Made by a program: the position numbers and the translations under genes | Source of the DNA: Candidatus Thiodiazotropha taylori | Lineage (GTDB): Bacteria; Pseudomonadota; Gammaproteobacteria; Chromatiales; Chromatiaceae | Direction: 5' to 3' | Assembly: GCA_019100305.1 (NCBI GenBank) | Contig: JAHRHW010000255.1 | Span: 1 to 6,551 of the forward strand | DNA: 6,551 bases | Shown here: piece by piece, positions 1 to 5,502 of the stretch | Numbering within the stretch: the stretch's first letter is position 1 | Layout of the letters: every line of letters starts with the position of its first letter | Notes under the pieces: model-generated | Databases searched by the model: none | Seen by the model: the letters and a program-made list of their open reading frames with translations, nothing else | Told to the model about the DNA's origin: nothing

Positions 1-5
1 ACAGC

Positions 6-176
6 CTAGGCTACCATCTCCACCATCTCGAAGTCAGCTTTGCTCACGCCGCACTCCGGACACTCCCAATCTTCCGGGATGTCACCCCAGCGGGTTCCGG
101 CGGTAATACCCTCTTCCGGCAATCCTTCGGCTTCGTCATAGATAAAGCCACAGACGATACATTGATACTTCTTCAT
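6..176 (-). CDS. Rubredoxin (56 aa)
   Basis: Small soluble one-iron electron carrier. The sequence has the two rubredoxin knuckles, CIVC (C6, C9) followed by GF-Y, and CPEC (C39, C42) followed by G. These four cysteines bind a single Fe. The conserved aromatic and acidic framework of the family is present (Y4, Y13, W30, P34, W37, F49), and the length is typical of a stand-alone rubredoxin (about 52-56 aa). The start is the ATG at 174-176, preceded by GGGAG 5 nt upstream (182-186). The same frame can be read back to 251, but those extra residues are not rubredoxin-like and are rejected. Family proteins pass electrons to partners such as alkane hydroxylases, rubredoxin:oxygen oxidoreductases or peroxide/superoxide-detoxifying enzymes. 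No partner gene is visible here, so the physiological partner is unknown. It lies downstream of the MazG-like gene on the same strand with a 138-nt gap, and probably has its own promoter. Confidence 0.95.
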   Translation of the reverse strand: MKKYQCIVCGFIYDEAEGLPEEGITAGTRWGDIPEDWECPECGVSKADFEMVEMVA

Positions 177-229
177 AACTTCTCCCAAGCTATTCCTGAG
201 TGGATTAAAGGGTTGTGCTAAAAGATAGC

Positions 230-259
230 CTGATACCCCTCTCCACTCCACCCTGTAAA
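230..259 (-). promoter_or_regulatory. Possible sigma70 promoter for rubredoxin
   Basis: On the minus strand TTTACA (254-259, 5/6 to the -35 consensus) is followed after 18 nt by TATCAG (230-235, 4/6 to the -10). It would start transcription near 223, giving a leader of roughly 45 nt that includes the GGGAG ribosome site. Judged by eye only; the -10 is weak. Confidence 0.3.
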
Positions 260-280
260 GTTTGGGGAAAGAGTAACAAC

Positions 281-304
281 AGCCTTAGCGCGGCCGTAGC
301 GGCT
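281..304. repeat. Small GC-rich dyad between MazG-like gene and rubredoxin
   Basis: GCCG (293-296), TAG, CGGC (300-303) forms a short perfect hairpin, and outer AGCC (281-284) can pair with GGCT (301-304) as an alternative. It lies just beyond the stop of the MazG-like gene, where a terminator could sit. However, there is no clear T-run on the minus strand after it, so it is not called a terminator. Confidence 0.25.
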
Positions 305-314
305 TTGCTCTGGT

Positions 315-680
315 TCAATCGTACTCATCGGCCCGGCGGGCGTCACCCCGCACCTTGTCGGCCGGGTAGCGGGCTTCGTTGATGGCGATTTTCCGCTCTG
401 CTGCTTCGACCAGATCGATATCCAGCCGTTCGGCACAGCGCACCAGATAGATCAGTATGTCAGCCATCTCCATGGTGACCTGCTGATGTTTTTCGTCAGG
501 CAGATTCATGCTCTGTTCTTCAGTCAACCACTGGAAATGCTCAACCAGTTCGGCACACTCGGCAATCAGCGCCATGGTCAGGTTTTTCGGGCTGTGGAAC
601 TGTTCCCAGTCGCGCGCTTGGGCAAACTGTTTGAGTCTTTTATTGAGGTTGTCCAGGGAGTCTTGGGGCATGGCGGTCAT
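315..680 (-). CDS. MazG-like nucleotide pyrophosphohydrolase (121 aa)
   Basis: All-alpha NTP pyrophosphatase of the MazG-like/RS21-C6 (dCTP pyrophosphatase-like) type. The signature ExxE...ExxD is visible: E41-C-A-E44 in the AECAELVEHFQW segment, and E71-M-A-D74 followed by ILIYLVR. These residues bind Mg in the family. The N-terminal RDWEQFHSPKNL and the C-terminal KIAINEARYP stretch are also typical. Members hydrolyse (d)NTPs to the monophosphate and pyrophosphate, usually as house-cleaning of non-canonical or excess dCTP-like nucleotides; the substrate here is inferred only. The length of about 120 aa fits the single-domain family. I chose the ATG at 678-680, with GAG a few bases upstream. 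The ATG at 669-671 is equally plausible and matches where homologues usually begin. A TTG at 710 would overlap the upstream gene and is less likely. It sits 16 nt after the VOC protein gene and is probably cotranscribed with it and argH. Confidence 0.9.
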   Translation of the reverse strand: MTAMPQDSLDNLNKRLKQFAQARDWEQFHSPKNLTMALIAECAELVEHFQWLTEEQSMNLPDEKHQQVTMEMADILIYLVRCAERLDIDLVEAAERKIAINEARYPADKVRGDARRADEYD

Positions 681-696
681 CCGGCTCAATCGATGG

Positions 697-1065
697 TCAG
701 TCGTCGGCAATCAGTTCAATGCCGTTGTTATCCGGATCACGACAAAACAGGGCACGGCGACCTGAGCGGCTGAGGGTGAAGGGGATCCCGGCTGTTTCCA
801 GTCGCGCTTTCAGTGATTCAAAGTCGGTGACGAAAAAAGCGGTATGACGATCCCTGCCACCATGCTCCGGACGTCCCTCGAGCGGGTCGGGGTTCGGTAG
901 CTCCAGCAGATGGATCTGTTGCTCCCCCACCTGCAGCCAGGCCCCGGGAAAGCCCAGATCCGGACGTTGTTCGTCCACACTCAGCCCCAGCAGGCCAGAG
1001 TAGAAGTCGAGCGCTCTCCCGGTATCGGCGACCAGCAGGCTCACATGGTGGAGTCGACTGATCAT
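697..1065 (-). CDS. VOC-family (glyoxalase/bleomycin resistance fold) protein (122 aa)
   Basis: Single-chain vicinal oxygen chelate protein made of two beta-alpha-beta-beta-beta modules. The first starts at LHHVSLLVADTGRALDFY with the usual FY-GLLGL turn. The second starts at RHTAFFVTDFESL. The four positions that bind the metal in the superfamily are all filled: H7, H52 (in QIHLLEL), H74 and E117 (in GIELIA). The DPDNNGIEL ending is typical. This indicates a metal-dependent enzyme (lyase, isomerase, dioxygenase or thiol transferase) rather than a pure binding protein, but the substrate cannot be read from sequence. True glyoxalase I is usually longer and has other spacing, so I do not call it gloA. 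Its ATG at 1063-1065 overlaps the argH stop as ATGA, and no strong ribosome site precedes it, so translation is probably coupled to argH. Confidence 0.9.
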   Translation of the reverse strand: MISRLHHVSLLVADTGRALDFYSGLLGLSVDEQRPDLGFPGAWLQVGEQQIHLLELPNPDPLEGRPEHGGRDRHTAFFVTDFESLKARLETAGIPFTLSRSGRRALFCRDPDNNGIELIADD

Positions 1066-2456
1066 TCGGCCAATCTCTGACGGGCGCGCTGGATCGCCTG
1101 TCTGACCTGGGCAGGGGCCGTGCCACCGATGTGATCCCTGGCCGATACGGATCCCTCCAGGGTGAGGATCTCAAAGACATCCTCATCGATCTGATCGGAG
1201 AACTGCTGCAGCTCGGCCAGACTCATCTCAGACAGATCCCGGCTTTCGGCGACACCGAAGGCGACAGCCTTGCCGACCACCTCATGGGCGTCACGGAACG
1301 GGATGCCTTTGCGTACCAGGTAGTCGGCCAGATCGGTGGCGGTGGCAAAACCCTGCATTGCAGCCTGGCGCATCGCCTGTTTACGGCAGTTGATGGCGGG
1401 AATCATTTCAGCGAAGACTTTGAGTGAGCCCTTCAGGTTGTCAACGGTATCGAACAGGGGCTCCTTGTCCTCCTGGTTGTCCTTGTTGTAGGCCAGCGGT
1501 TGGCTCTTCATCAGGGTCAGCAGGCCGATCAGATGGCCGTAGATGCGTCCCGTCTTGCCACGAATCAGCTCCGGTACGTCTGGGTTCTTCTTCTGCGGCA
1601 TGATCGAAGAGCCGGTACAGAAGCTGTCCGAGAGCTCAACAAAGCCAAACTGGGCGGAGGACCAGATGATCAGCTCTTCCGAACAGCGCGAGAGGTGCAT
1701 CATCAGAATGCTGGCCGCAGCGCAGAACTCGATGGCGAAGTCCCGGTCCGAGACCGCATCCAGGGAGTTTTCCGCCGGTGCACTGAAGCCCAGCAGCTGG
1801 GCGGTCATCTGGCGGTCGATGGGATAGGTGGTGCCGGCCAGCGCGGCAGCGCCCAGCGGCATCACATTGAGCCGTTGCTGGCAGTCGGCCAGCCGCTGCC
1901 GGTCCCGCTCCAGCATCTCGAACCAGGCCATCAGGTGGTGGCCGAAGGTGACCGGCTGGGCGGTCTGCAGGTGGGTGAATCCGGGCAGGATGGTCTCTGC
2001 CTCCTGCTCTGCCTTATCCAGCAGCGCGTTTTGCAGTTTGCCAATCGCGACTCTCAGTGTATCGATCTCATCGCGTAGCCAGAGTCGGATATCGGTGGCC
2101 ACCTGGTCATTGCGTGAGCGACCGGTGTGAAGTTTTTTGCCGGCATCGCCGATAGCCTCGGTGAGCGCCGATTCGATGTTCATATGGACATCTTCCAGTG
2201 AGACGGACCACTGGAATTCACCCGCAGCGATGCGGCTTTGAATCTGTTCCAGGCCCAGGATGATGTCATCCCGCTCCTGATCGCTGAGTATTCCCTGTTG
2301 CGCCAGCATGCGGGCGTGGGCGATGGAACCCTGGATATCGTAGCGGTAGAGCCTGCGATCGAAATCCACCGAGGCGGTAAAGGCCTCGACAAAGGCATCG
2401 GTGGGCTCGTTGAAACGGCCGGACCAGGGTTTGGCTGTGAGGTGATTGTCGCTCAT
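1062..2456 (-). CDS. argH: Argininosuccinate lyase (464 aa)
   Basis: Cytosolic enzyme of the last step of arginine biosynthesis: argininosuccinate to arginine plus fumarate. It belongs to the fumarase/aspartase superfamily and has all three conserved blocks in order. These are HTGRSRNDQ near residues 110-118, the THLQTAQP block with H162, and the superfamily signature GSSIMPQKKNPD at 282-293, whose flexible loop carries the catalytic serine. The N-terminal KPWSGRF and the C-terminal GGTAP stretch are also standard for ArgH. The length equals the usual bacterial enzyme (about 460 aa), with no gap or missing residue seen. The start is the ATG at 2454-2456, with AGGA 9 nt upstream. A TTG at 2465 in frame would sit on the ribosome site and is rejected. 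An extended -10 promoter lies about 45 nt upstream. It is transcribed divergently from algZ and heads the run with the VOC and MazG-like genes. Confidence 0.98.
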   Translation of the reverse strand: MSDNHLTAKPWSGRFNEPTDAFVEAFTASVDFDRRLYRYDIQGSIAHARMLAQQGILSDQERDDIILGLEQIQSRIAAGEFQWSVSLEDVHMNIESALTEAIGDAGKKLHTGRSRNDQVATDIRLWLRDEIDTLRVAIGKLQNALLDKAEQEAETILPGFTHLQTAQPVTFGHHLMAWFEMLERDRQRLADCQQRLNVMPLGAAALAGTTYPIDRQMTAQLLGFSAPAENSLDAVSDRDFAIEFCAAASILMMHLSRCSEELIIWSSAQFGFVELSDSFCTGSSIMPQKKNPDVPELIRGKTGRIYGHLIGLLTLMKSQPLAYNKDNQEDKEPLFDTVDNLKGSLKVFAEMIPAINCRKQAMRQAAMQGFATATDLADYLVRKGIPFRDAHEVVGKAVAFGVAESRDLSEMSLAELQQFSDQIDEDVFEILTLEGSVSARDHIGGTAPAQVRQAIQRARQRLAE

Positions 2457-2465
2457 GAAGAACAA

Positions 2466-2469
2466 TCCT
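2466..2469 (-). promoter_or_regulatory. Ribosome binding site of argH
   Basis: AGGA on the minus strand, 9 nt before the ATG at 2456. It decides for the ATG against the upstream in-frame TTG, which begins immediately next to it. Confidence 0.6.
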
Positions 2470-2498
2470 GATTTGGTTCTGAGGTGAAAACAGCGCGG

Positions 2499-2507
2499 AT
2501 TATAACA
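2499..2507 (-). promoter_or_regulatory. Extended -10 promoter of argH
   Basis: The minus strand reads TGTTATAAT: a perfect TATAAT (2499-2504) preceded by the TGn extension (TG at 2506-2507). No good -35 is found at 16-18 nt, which fits an extended -10 promoter. Transcription would start near 2492, leaving a leader of about 36 nt before argH. I see no ArgR-type operator over it. Confidence 0.6.
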
Positions 2508-2533
2508 GGGGGCGGGATTGGCCGCATTGCTGA

Positions 2534-2561
2534 GTCACATTGGTGTGGTTTGATGTATAGT
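2534..2561 (+). promoter_or_regulatory. Possible sigma70 promoter of algZ
   Basis: GTCACA (2534-2539, 4/6) and TATAGT (2556-2561, 5/6) are separated by 16 nt. A start near 2568 would give a leader of about 130 nt before algZ. It lies back-to-back with the argH promoter. No other gene or recognisable RNA lies in the 245 nt between argH and algZ. Confidence 0.35.
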
Positions 2562-2616
2562 GAAGAAAAACAGATGCTTAGCCTGAAACTGTTGCTCTGA
2601 GGCAGATACGCCAAAA

Positions 2617-2632
2617 GGTCGAGCATCCGACC
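2617..2632 (+). repeat. Hairpin in the algZ leader
   Basis: GGTCG (2617-2621) and CGACC (2628-2632) form a perfect 5-bp stem with a 6-nt loop. The stem can be extended by two A-T pairs after one mismatch. It overlaps CCGTTC (2631-2636), which matches the first six bases of the published AlgR site CCGTTCGTC but not the last three. It could be a leader hairpin or a protein site; no T-run follows, so it is not a terminator. Confidence 0.3.
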
Positions 2633-2701
2633 GTTCTCTCAGTGCGGTTGTCAGGGAGCCTGGTAAACGGGGATTGGGATCAGTTATAACCGGTAGTGGA
2701 C

Positions 2702-3790
2702 ATGCCTAGGGATACCCAGCAGGAAAACAAAAAATCAGTATCGCCAGAAAAGAGTAAGGTGCTCTTTTTACCCAACTTCTGTGCCATCCGGGTGGTCTTT
2801 GCAGTGGTCGTGATCTGTGAGCTGTTGGCGATCATCCTGAGTCTGGCAGCGGTCGAGCGGTTGGAGGATTTCATGATGCCTCTGAGCCGAATCTCACTGA
2901 TGGTGCAGTGGATCGGTTTAAGTAGCGCAGGCTTGATCTGCCTGTTGCGCAAACAACTCCACCGTTTTGGTAACTGGGGGGCTGGTATGGCCTCCTTTCT
3001 GATTCTGATGGGCATGACCCTGTTGGTCTATCAGCTGATTGTCTGGCTGAACCTGGGAATCGACAGCGCTCAGCCTGATACTGTGGAGGCCTACAGCGAG
3101 CTGTTACCCCGGGCGCTGGCGATCAGTGCGATCGTTGGTATATTGGTACTCCACTATCTCTATCTGCAACACCTGTGGCGCTGCCAGGAAGAGGCTGAAA
3201 ACAGCGCCAGGTTGCAGGCCTTGCACTCCAGGATACGTCCCCATTTTCTGTTCAACAGCATGAACACCATTGCCAGCCTGACTCGTTCTGATCCCAAGCT
3301 GGCAGAAGAGGTGGTGGAGGATCTGGCGGATCTGTTCCGGGTCTCTCTCGGGGATGCGGCGCGTCCCTCCACACTGGGCAAGGAGCTGGAACTGGCACGA
3401 CAATATCTGGGCATCGAACACTATCGGCTCGGTGAGCGGCTGGAGGTGGTCTGGTCGCTGGATGAGGAACTGCCGGAACAGGCCGCCATGCCCCCGATGA
3501 TCCTTCAGCCGTTGCTGGAAAATGCGGTATACCATGGCATCGAGCCGGCCCCGGATGGGGGGCGAATCACCCTCTCAGGCCACTATCGCCGCAAGCGGAT
3601 CAACCTGAGTATTCGCAACACCCTGCCGGAGTCTCATCAGACCAGTCAGCGGCAGGGCAATCAATTGGCGATGGAGAATATTCGCGCCCGACTGGCGGGT
3701 GTCTACGACCTGGAGGCGAGCTTGACGGAAGCTATTGTGGATGGTGAGTATCAGGTACGGCTGGTGATCCCCCATCCCTGGTGGGGGTAG
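2702..3790 (+). CDS. algZ: AlgZ/FimS-type membrane sensor histidine kinase (362 aa)
   Basis: Inner-membrane sensor kinase, likely partner of the AlgR-type regulator next to it. The N-terminal half has four hydrophobic segments (about residues 26-50, 60-82, 94-118 and 136-156) and no periplasmic sensor domain of size. A linker of about 15 residues follows, then the His_kinase (LytS/YehU class) domain with H-box RPHFLFNSMNT (His181). Next come the N-box LQPLLENAVYHG (N274) and a short GNQLAMENIRARL segment at 319-331 that resembles a G2 box. The usual DxGxG (G1) box is replaced by IRNTLPE. Such departures are described for FimS/AlgZ of Pseudomonas, which is similar in length (about 358 aa), so kinase activity is uncertain. 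The start is uncertain: ATG 2702 is used here, a GTG at 2696 is in frame, and neither has a clear ribosome site. The input signal is unknown. Confidence 0.9.
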   Translation: MPRDTQQENKKSVSPEKSKVLFLPNFCAIRVVFAVVVICELLAIILSLAAVERLEDFMMPLSRISLMVQWIGLSSAGLICLLRKQLHRFGNWGAGMASFLILMGMTLLVYQLIVWLNLGIDSAQPDTVEAYSELLPRALAISAIVGILVLHYLYLQHLWRCQEEAENSARLQALHSRIRPHFLFNSMNTIASLTRSDPKLAEEVVEDLADLFRVSLGDAARPSTLGKELELARQYLGIEHYRLGERLEVVWSLDEELPEQAAMPPMILQPLLENAVYHGIEPAPDGGRITLSGHYRRKRINLSIRNTLPESHQTSQRQGNQLAMENIRARLAGVYDLEASLTEAIVDGEYQVRLVIPHPWWG

Positions 3791-3792
3791 TT

Positions 3793-3830
3793 TCACTGGT
3801 CATGGATTGGCTACCAATAAGAGTCAGTGA
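3793..3830. repeat. Nested inverted repeat between algZ and algR
   Basis: Outer arms TCACTG (3793-3798) and CAGTGA (3825-3830) are perfect complements. Inside, ATTGG (3806-3810) and CCAAT (3814-3818) form a second perfect stem with a CTA loop. The two stems are separated by internal loops of 7 and 6 nt. It begins 3 nt after the algZ stop. No T-run follows, so it is more likely an operator or an RNA element in the intercistronic region than a terminator. Confidence 0.4.
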
Positions 3831-3881
3831 TGCCCGCCGGAGCAAACTGTGGACCGCAGGGATTGACTCGCTTTTCATTAA

Positions 3882-3886
3882 AGAGG
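3882..3886 (+). promoter_or_regulatory. Ribosome binding site of algR, fixing a TTG start
   Basis: AGAGG lies 7 nt before the TTG at 3894. An in-frame TAA at 3879 excludes any start further upstream, and no ATG or GTG lies between, so this site and the TTG define the start. Confidence 0.65.
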
Positions 3887-3893
3887 TTGTGGT

Positions 3894-4631
3894 TTGAAAA
3901 TACTGATCGTGGATGACGAAGCCCTGGCCAGAGAGCGTATGAGGTCTCTGATTGAAGAGCTGGGTGCCCCCTATGAGGTGGTCGGGGAGGCGGCCAATGG
4001 TGAAGCGGCCCTGAACCTTTTCAGTCAGCTTGGGGCTGATGTGGTTTTAATGGATATTCATATGCCCGGCATGGATGGGCTTGAGGCGGCCAACCAGCTT
4101 GCCCGGTCTGAGTCTCCGCCGGCTGTAGTCTACACGACCGCGTTCGAGGAGCATGCGCTGCAGGCTTTTGAGACTGCAGCCCAGGACTATCTGCTCAAGC
4201 CGGTGCGCAGAGCCCGTCTGTTGGAGGCGCTGCAGCGTTGCCAGAGAGTGACCCGCAGTCAGATCAATGCCGCCGCGGAAGGTCAGGGCGTGCCGAAGCT
4301 CAAGGCCAGCTATCGGGGTGGACTGACCACCATTCCATTGGATCAGGTGATCTATCTACGGGCTGACTCGAAATATGTCATCGCGCGCCATCTGGAAGGT
4401 GAGTTGCTCTTGGAAGAGAGTCTGAAGGCGTTGCAGGAGCGCTACAGTGACTGGCTGTTGCGTATCCATCGCAACGCCCTGGTGGTAAGGCGCAGTCTGA
4501 TCGGTTTGGAGAAGGGCGTGGATGGCAGCAGCCGGGCGGTATTACAGGGTTGTGATGAAACATTGGAGATCAGTCGACGTCATCTGCCTGAAGTAAGGCG
4601 TATCATACGGGGCGCCGATAAAAAATCGTGA
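3894..4631 (+). CDS. algR: AlgR-type LytTR response regulator (245 aa)
   Basis: Cytosolic transcription regulator. Residues 1-120 are a receiver domain. It has the acidic pair D7-D8 in KILIVDDE, the phosphoacceptor D54 in VLMDIHMPGMDG, the switch threonines T81-T82, and K102 in LLKPV. Residues about 138-240 are a LytTR DNA-binding domain, seen from IPLDQVIYLRADSKYV, the LLRIHRNALV segment and the SRRHLPEVRR end. The length matches Pseudomonas AlgR (about 248 aa). The gene starts with TTG behind AGAGG. It follows algZ by 103 nt, and the two are probably a sensor-regulator pair. In Pseudomonas AlgR acts on alginate, type IV pili and other virulence or biofilm genes; targets here are unknown, and no alginate gene is in view. 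No complete AlgR consensus site was found by eye in the intergenic regions. Confidence 0.94.
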   Translation: MKILIVDDEALARERMRSLIEELGAPYEVVGEAANGEAALNLFSQLGADVVLMDIHMPGMDGLEAANQLARSESPPAVVYTTAFEEHALQAFETAAQDYLLKPVRRARLLEALQRCQRVTRSQINAAAEGQGVPKLKASYRGGLTTIPLDQVIYLRADSKYVIARHLEGELLLEESLKALQERYSDWLLRIHRNALVVRRSLIGLEKGVDGSSRAVLQGCDETLEISRRHLPEVRRIIRGADKKS

Positions 4632-4650
4632 CGGCTTGCCTGTTGATCCC

Positions 4651-5274
4651 ATGAGACTATCGATAAACCTCTCTCTTTTCTGCCTGGCCGTTGGCTGGTC
4701 ACTTGCGGTTTCTGCCCAGCAGGGCGGAGCCATCTCAGAACCCGTTGATCAGGCCGGCTATCCTCCCCTGGTGGTTCAAACCTGTTTCTCCTGTCATGGT
4801 CCTGGTGGGCAGAGCCAGTCTCCTGCAATCCCCTCGATTGCCGGTCTGCCGCGGGACTATCTGATCAACGTACTGGCGGCCTATCGTTACGGTGGTCGGT
4901 TCGGCACGATCATGGACCGGATCATGGGCGCCTACGAAAAGCCTCAGGTTGAAATCATGGCCGACTATTTCAGCCGGCAACCCTACCGGGTGAACAAACA
5001 GGATGCCAACTGGCAGCTGGTGGATCGAGGCCGACAGTTACATCGTCGTTACTGCCGGGAGTGTCATGGGGATGGGTTGCAACCGAGCGATAAAGGCGCG
5101 CCGTTGCTGATAGGAGGTTGGATGGATTATCTTCGCTGGACGATTCGCGACTATCTGATCGGCATCAACCAGGCAGACGAGGAGATGAGTCGTCAGCTGG
5201 CGCGTCTGTTACGCAATCATGGAGAGCCGGGGCTGGAGGCTTTGATCCATTACTACGGTAAAGGCAGGCCATGA
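4651..5274 (+). CDS. Exported diheme cytochrome c, FccA-like (207 aa)
   Basis: Periplasmic c-type cytochrome with two domains. A Sec signal peptide (MRLS, hydrophobic core to about residue 20, V-S-A cleavage before QQGG) precedes heme motif CFSCH (C45, C48, H49). The second motif is CRECH (C135, C138, H139). The first domain runs PSIAGLPRDYL...AYRYGG...TIMDRIMGAY...MADYFS, a pattern I recognise from the cytochrome subunit of flavocytochrome c sulfide dehydrogenase (FccA). The second domain, with GGWMDYLRWTIRDY...EEMSRQLARLL and GLEALIHYYG, also follows FccA. M88 or M92 and M179 are candidate axial ligands. Related cytochrome c4 is the main alternative. No FccB flavoprotein lies next to it, so sulfide oxidation is not shown; it may simply shuttle electrons. 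The ATG at 4651 is chosen for the signal peptide. A TTG at 4636 is possible, and neither has a clear ribosome site. It starts 19 nt after algR, so cotranscription is likely. Confidence 0.87.
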   Translation: MRLSINLSLFCLAVGWSLAVSAQQGGAISEPVDQAGYPPLVVQTCFSCHGPGGQSQSPAIPSIAGLPRDYLINVLAAYRYGGRFGTIMDRIMGAYEKPQVEIMADYFSRQPYRVNKQDANWQLVDRGRQLHRRYCRECHGDGLQPSDKGAPLLIGGWMDYLRWTIRDYLIGINQADEEMSRQLARLLRNHGEPGLEALIHYYGKGRP

Positions 5275-5280
5275 ACCATC

Positions 5281-5334
5281 GTCCGGTGACCGAACAGCTG
5301 AGTTGCAGGGTTCAAGTCTGCGCTCATACCGGAC
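5281..5334 (+). repeat. Long-armed inverted repeat just after the cytochrome gene
   Basis: GTCCGGT (5281-5287) and ACCGGAC (5328-5334) are perfect 7-bp complements, with GCAG (5305-5308) and CTGC (5318-5321) able to pair inside. It begins 6 nt after the cytochrome stop. There is no T-run, so it is not a classic terminator. It may be an mRNA 3'-end stabiliser or a structured leader. Confidence 0.4.
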
Positions 5335-5337
5335 CTG

Positions 5338-5348
5338 GCCTGGCAGGC
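5338..5348. repeat. Palindrome GCCTG-G-CAGGC in the hemC upstream region
   Basis: Perfect 5-bp arms around one base. Its core 9 nt (GCCTGGCAG) recurs, on the other strand, inside the palindrome at 5503-5515. A possible paired operator, unproven. Confidence 0.35.
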
Positions 5349-5354
5349 TAATGG

Positions 5355-5397
5355 AATTGCGCCGAATCCCGGCAGGCTTTAGCATAGGCGCTTAATT
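5355..5397 (+). repeat. Bulged stem upstream of hemC
   Basis: AATT-GCGCC (5355-5363) pairs with GGCGC (5387-5391), a TT bulge, and AATT (5394-5397). A smaller stem GCCG/CGGC (5361-5364 with 5370-5373) competes with it. AT-rich DNA follows (TTAATTATCCTT), but with only a few T in a row. It could be a weak terminator for the algZ-algR-cytochrome transcript or an alternative-fold leader. Confidence 0.25.
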
Positions 5398-5502
5398 ATC
5401 CTTAGAGAAACACTGAATAGAGATCGGCAGTGCAGCCTGACGGCCGCCGCTGGTTGATTCAAGTTTCCTGTAAATCATGACATATCGACTGTTTGGCGGT
5501 TA

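Noticed and set aside
177..251. N-terminal extension of rubredoxin back to 251
   Set aside because: The added residues do not resemble the family, and a good GGGAG site stands directly before the internal ATG at 176.
281..304. Rho-independent terminator after the MazG-like gene
   Set aside because: A short GC-rich dyad is present, but no T-run follows on the minus strand.
818..1186. Long antisense/alternate reading frames over the VOC and argH genes, including 1500-2078 on the plus strand
   Set aside because: They have low-complexity, arginine- and glycine-rich composition, no family features, and lie wholly over well-recognised genes.
2570..2695. Riboswitch in the algZ leader
   Set aside because: The leader has a hairpin, but I could not match any known riboswitch core such as the cyclic-di-GMP, cobalamin or preQ1 types.
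4651..5274. Calling the cytochrome fccA and the locus a sulfide dehydrogenase
   Set aside because: The flavoprotein subunit FccB is absent beside it, and the assignment rests on remembered sequence patterns only.
5301..5325. GGTTCAAGTC resembling a tRNA T-loop after the cytochrome gene
   Set aside because: The flanking bases do not form the 5-bp T-stem (51-63 would be G-G), and there is no acceptor stem, anticodon arm or CCA end. It is not a tRNA or an attachment-site remnant.
5341..5362. sigma54-like TGGC...TTGC upstream of hemC
   Set aside because: The GG and GC elements are not at the required 12-nt offset; the spacing is 5 nt too long.
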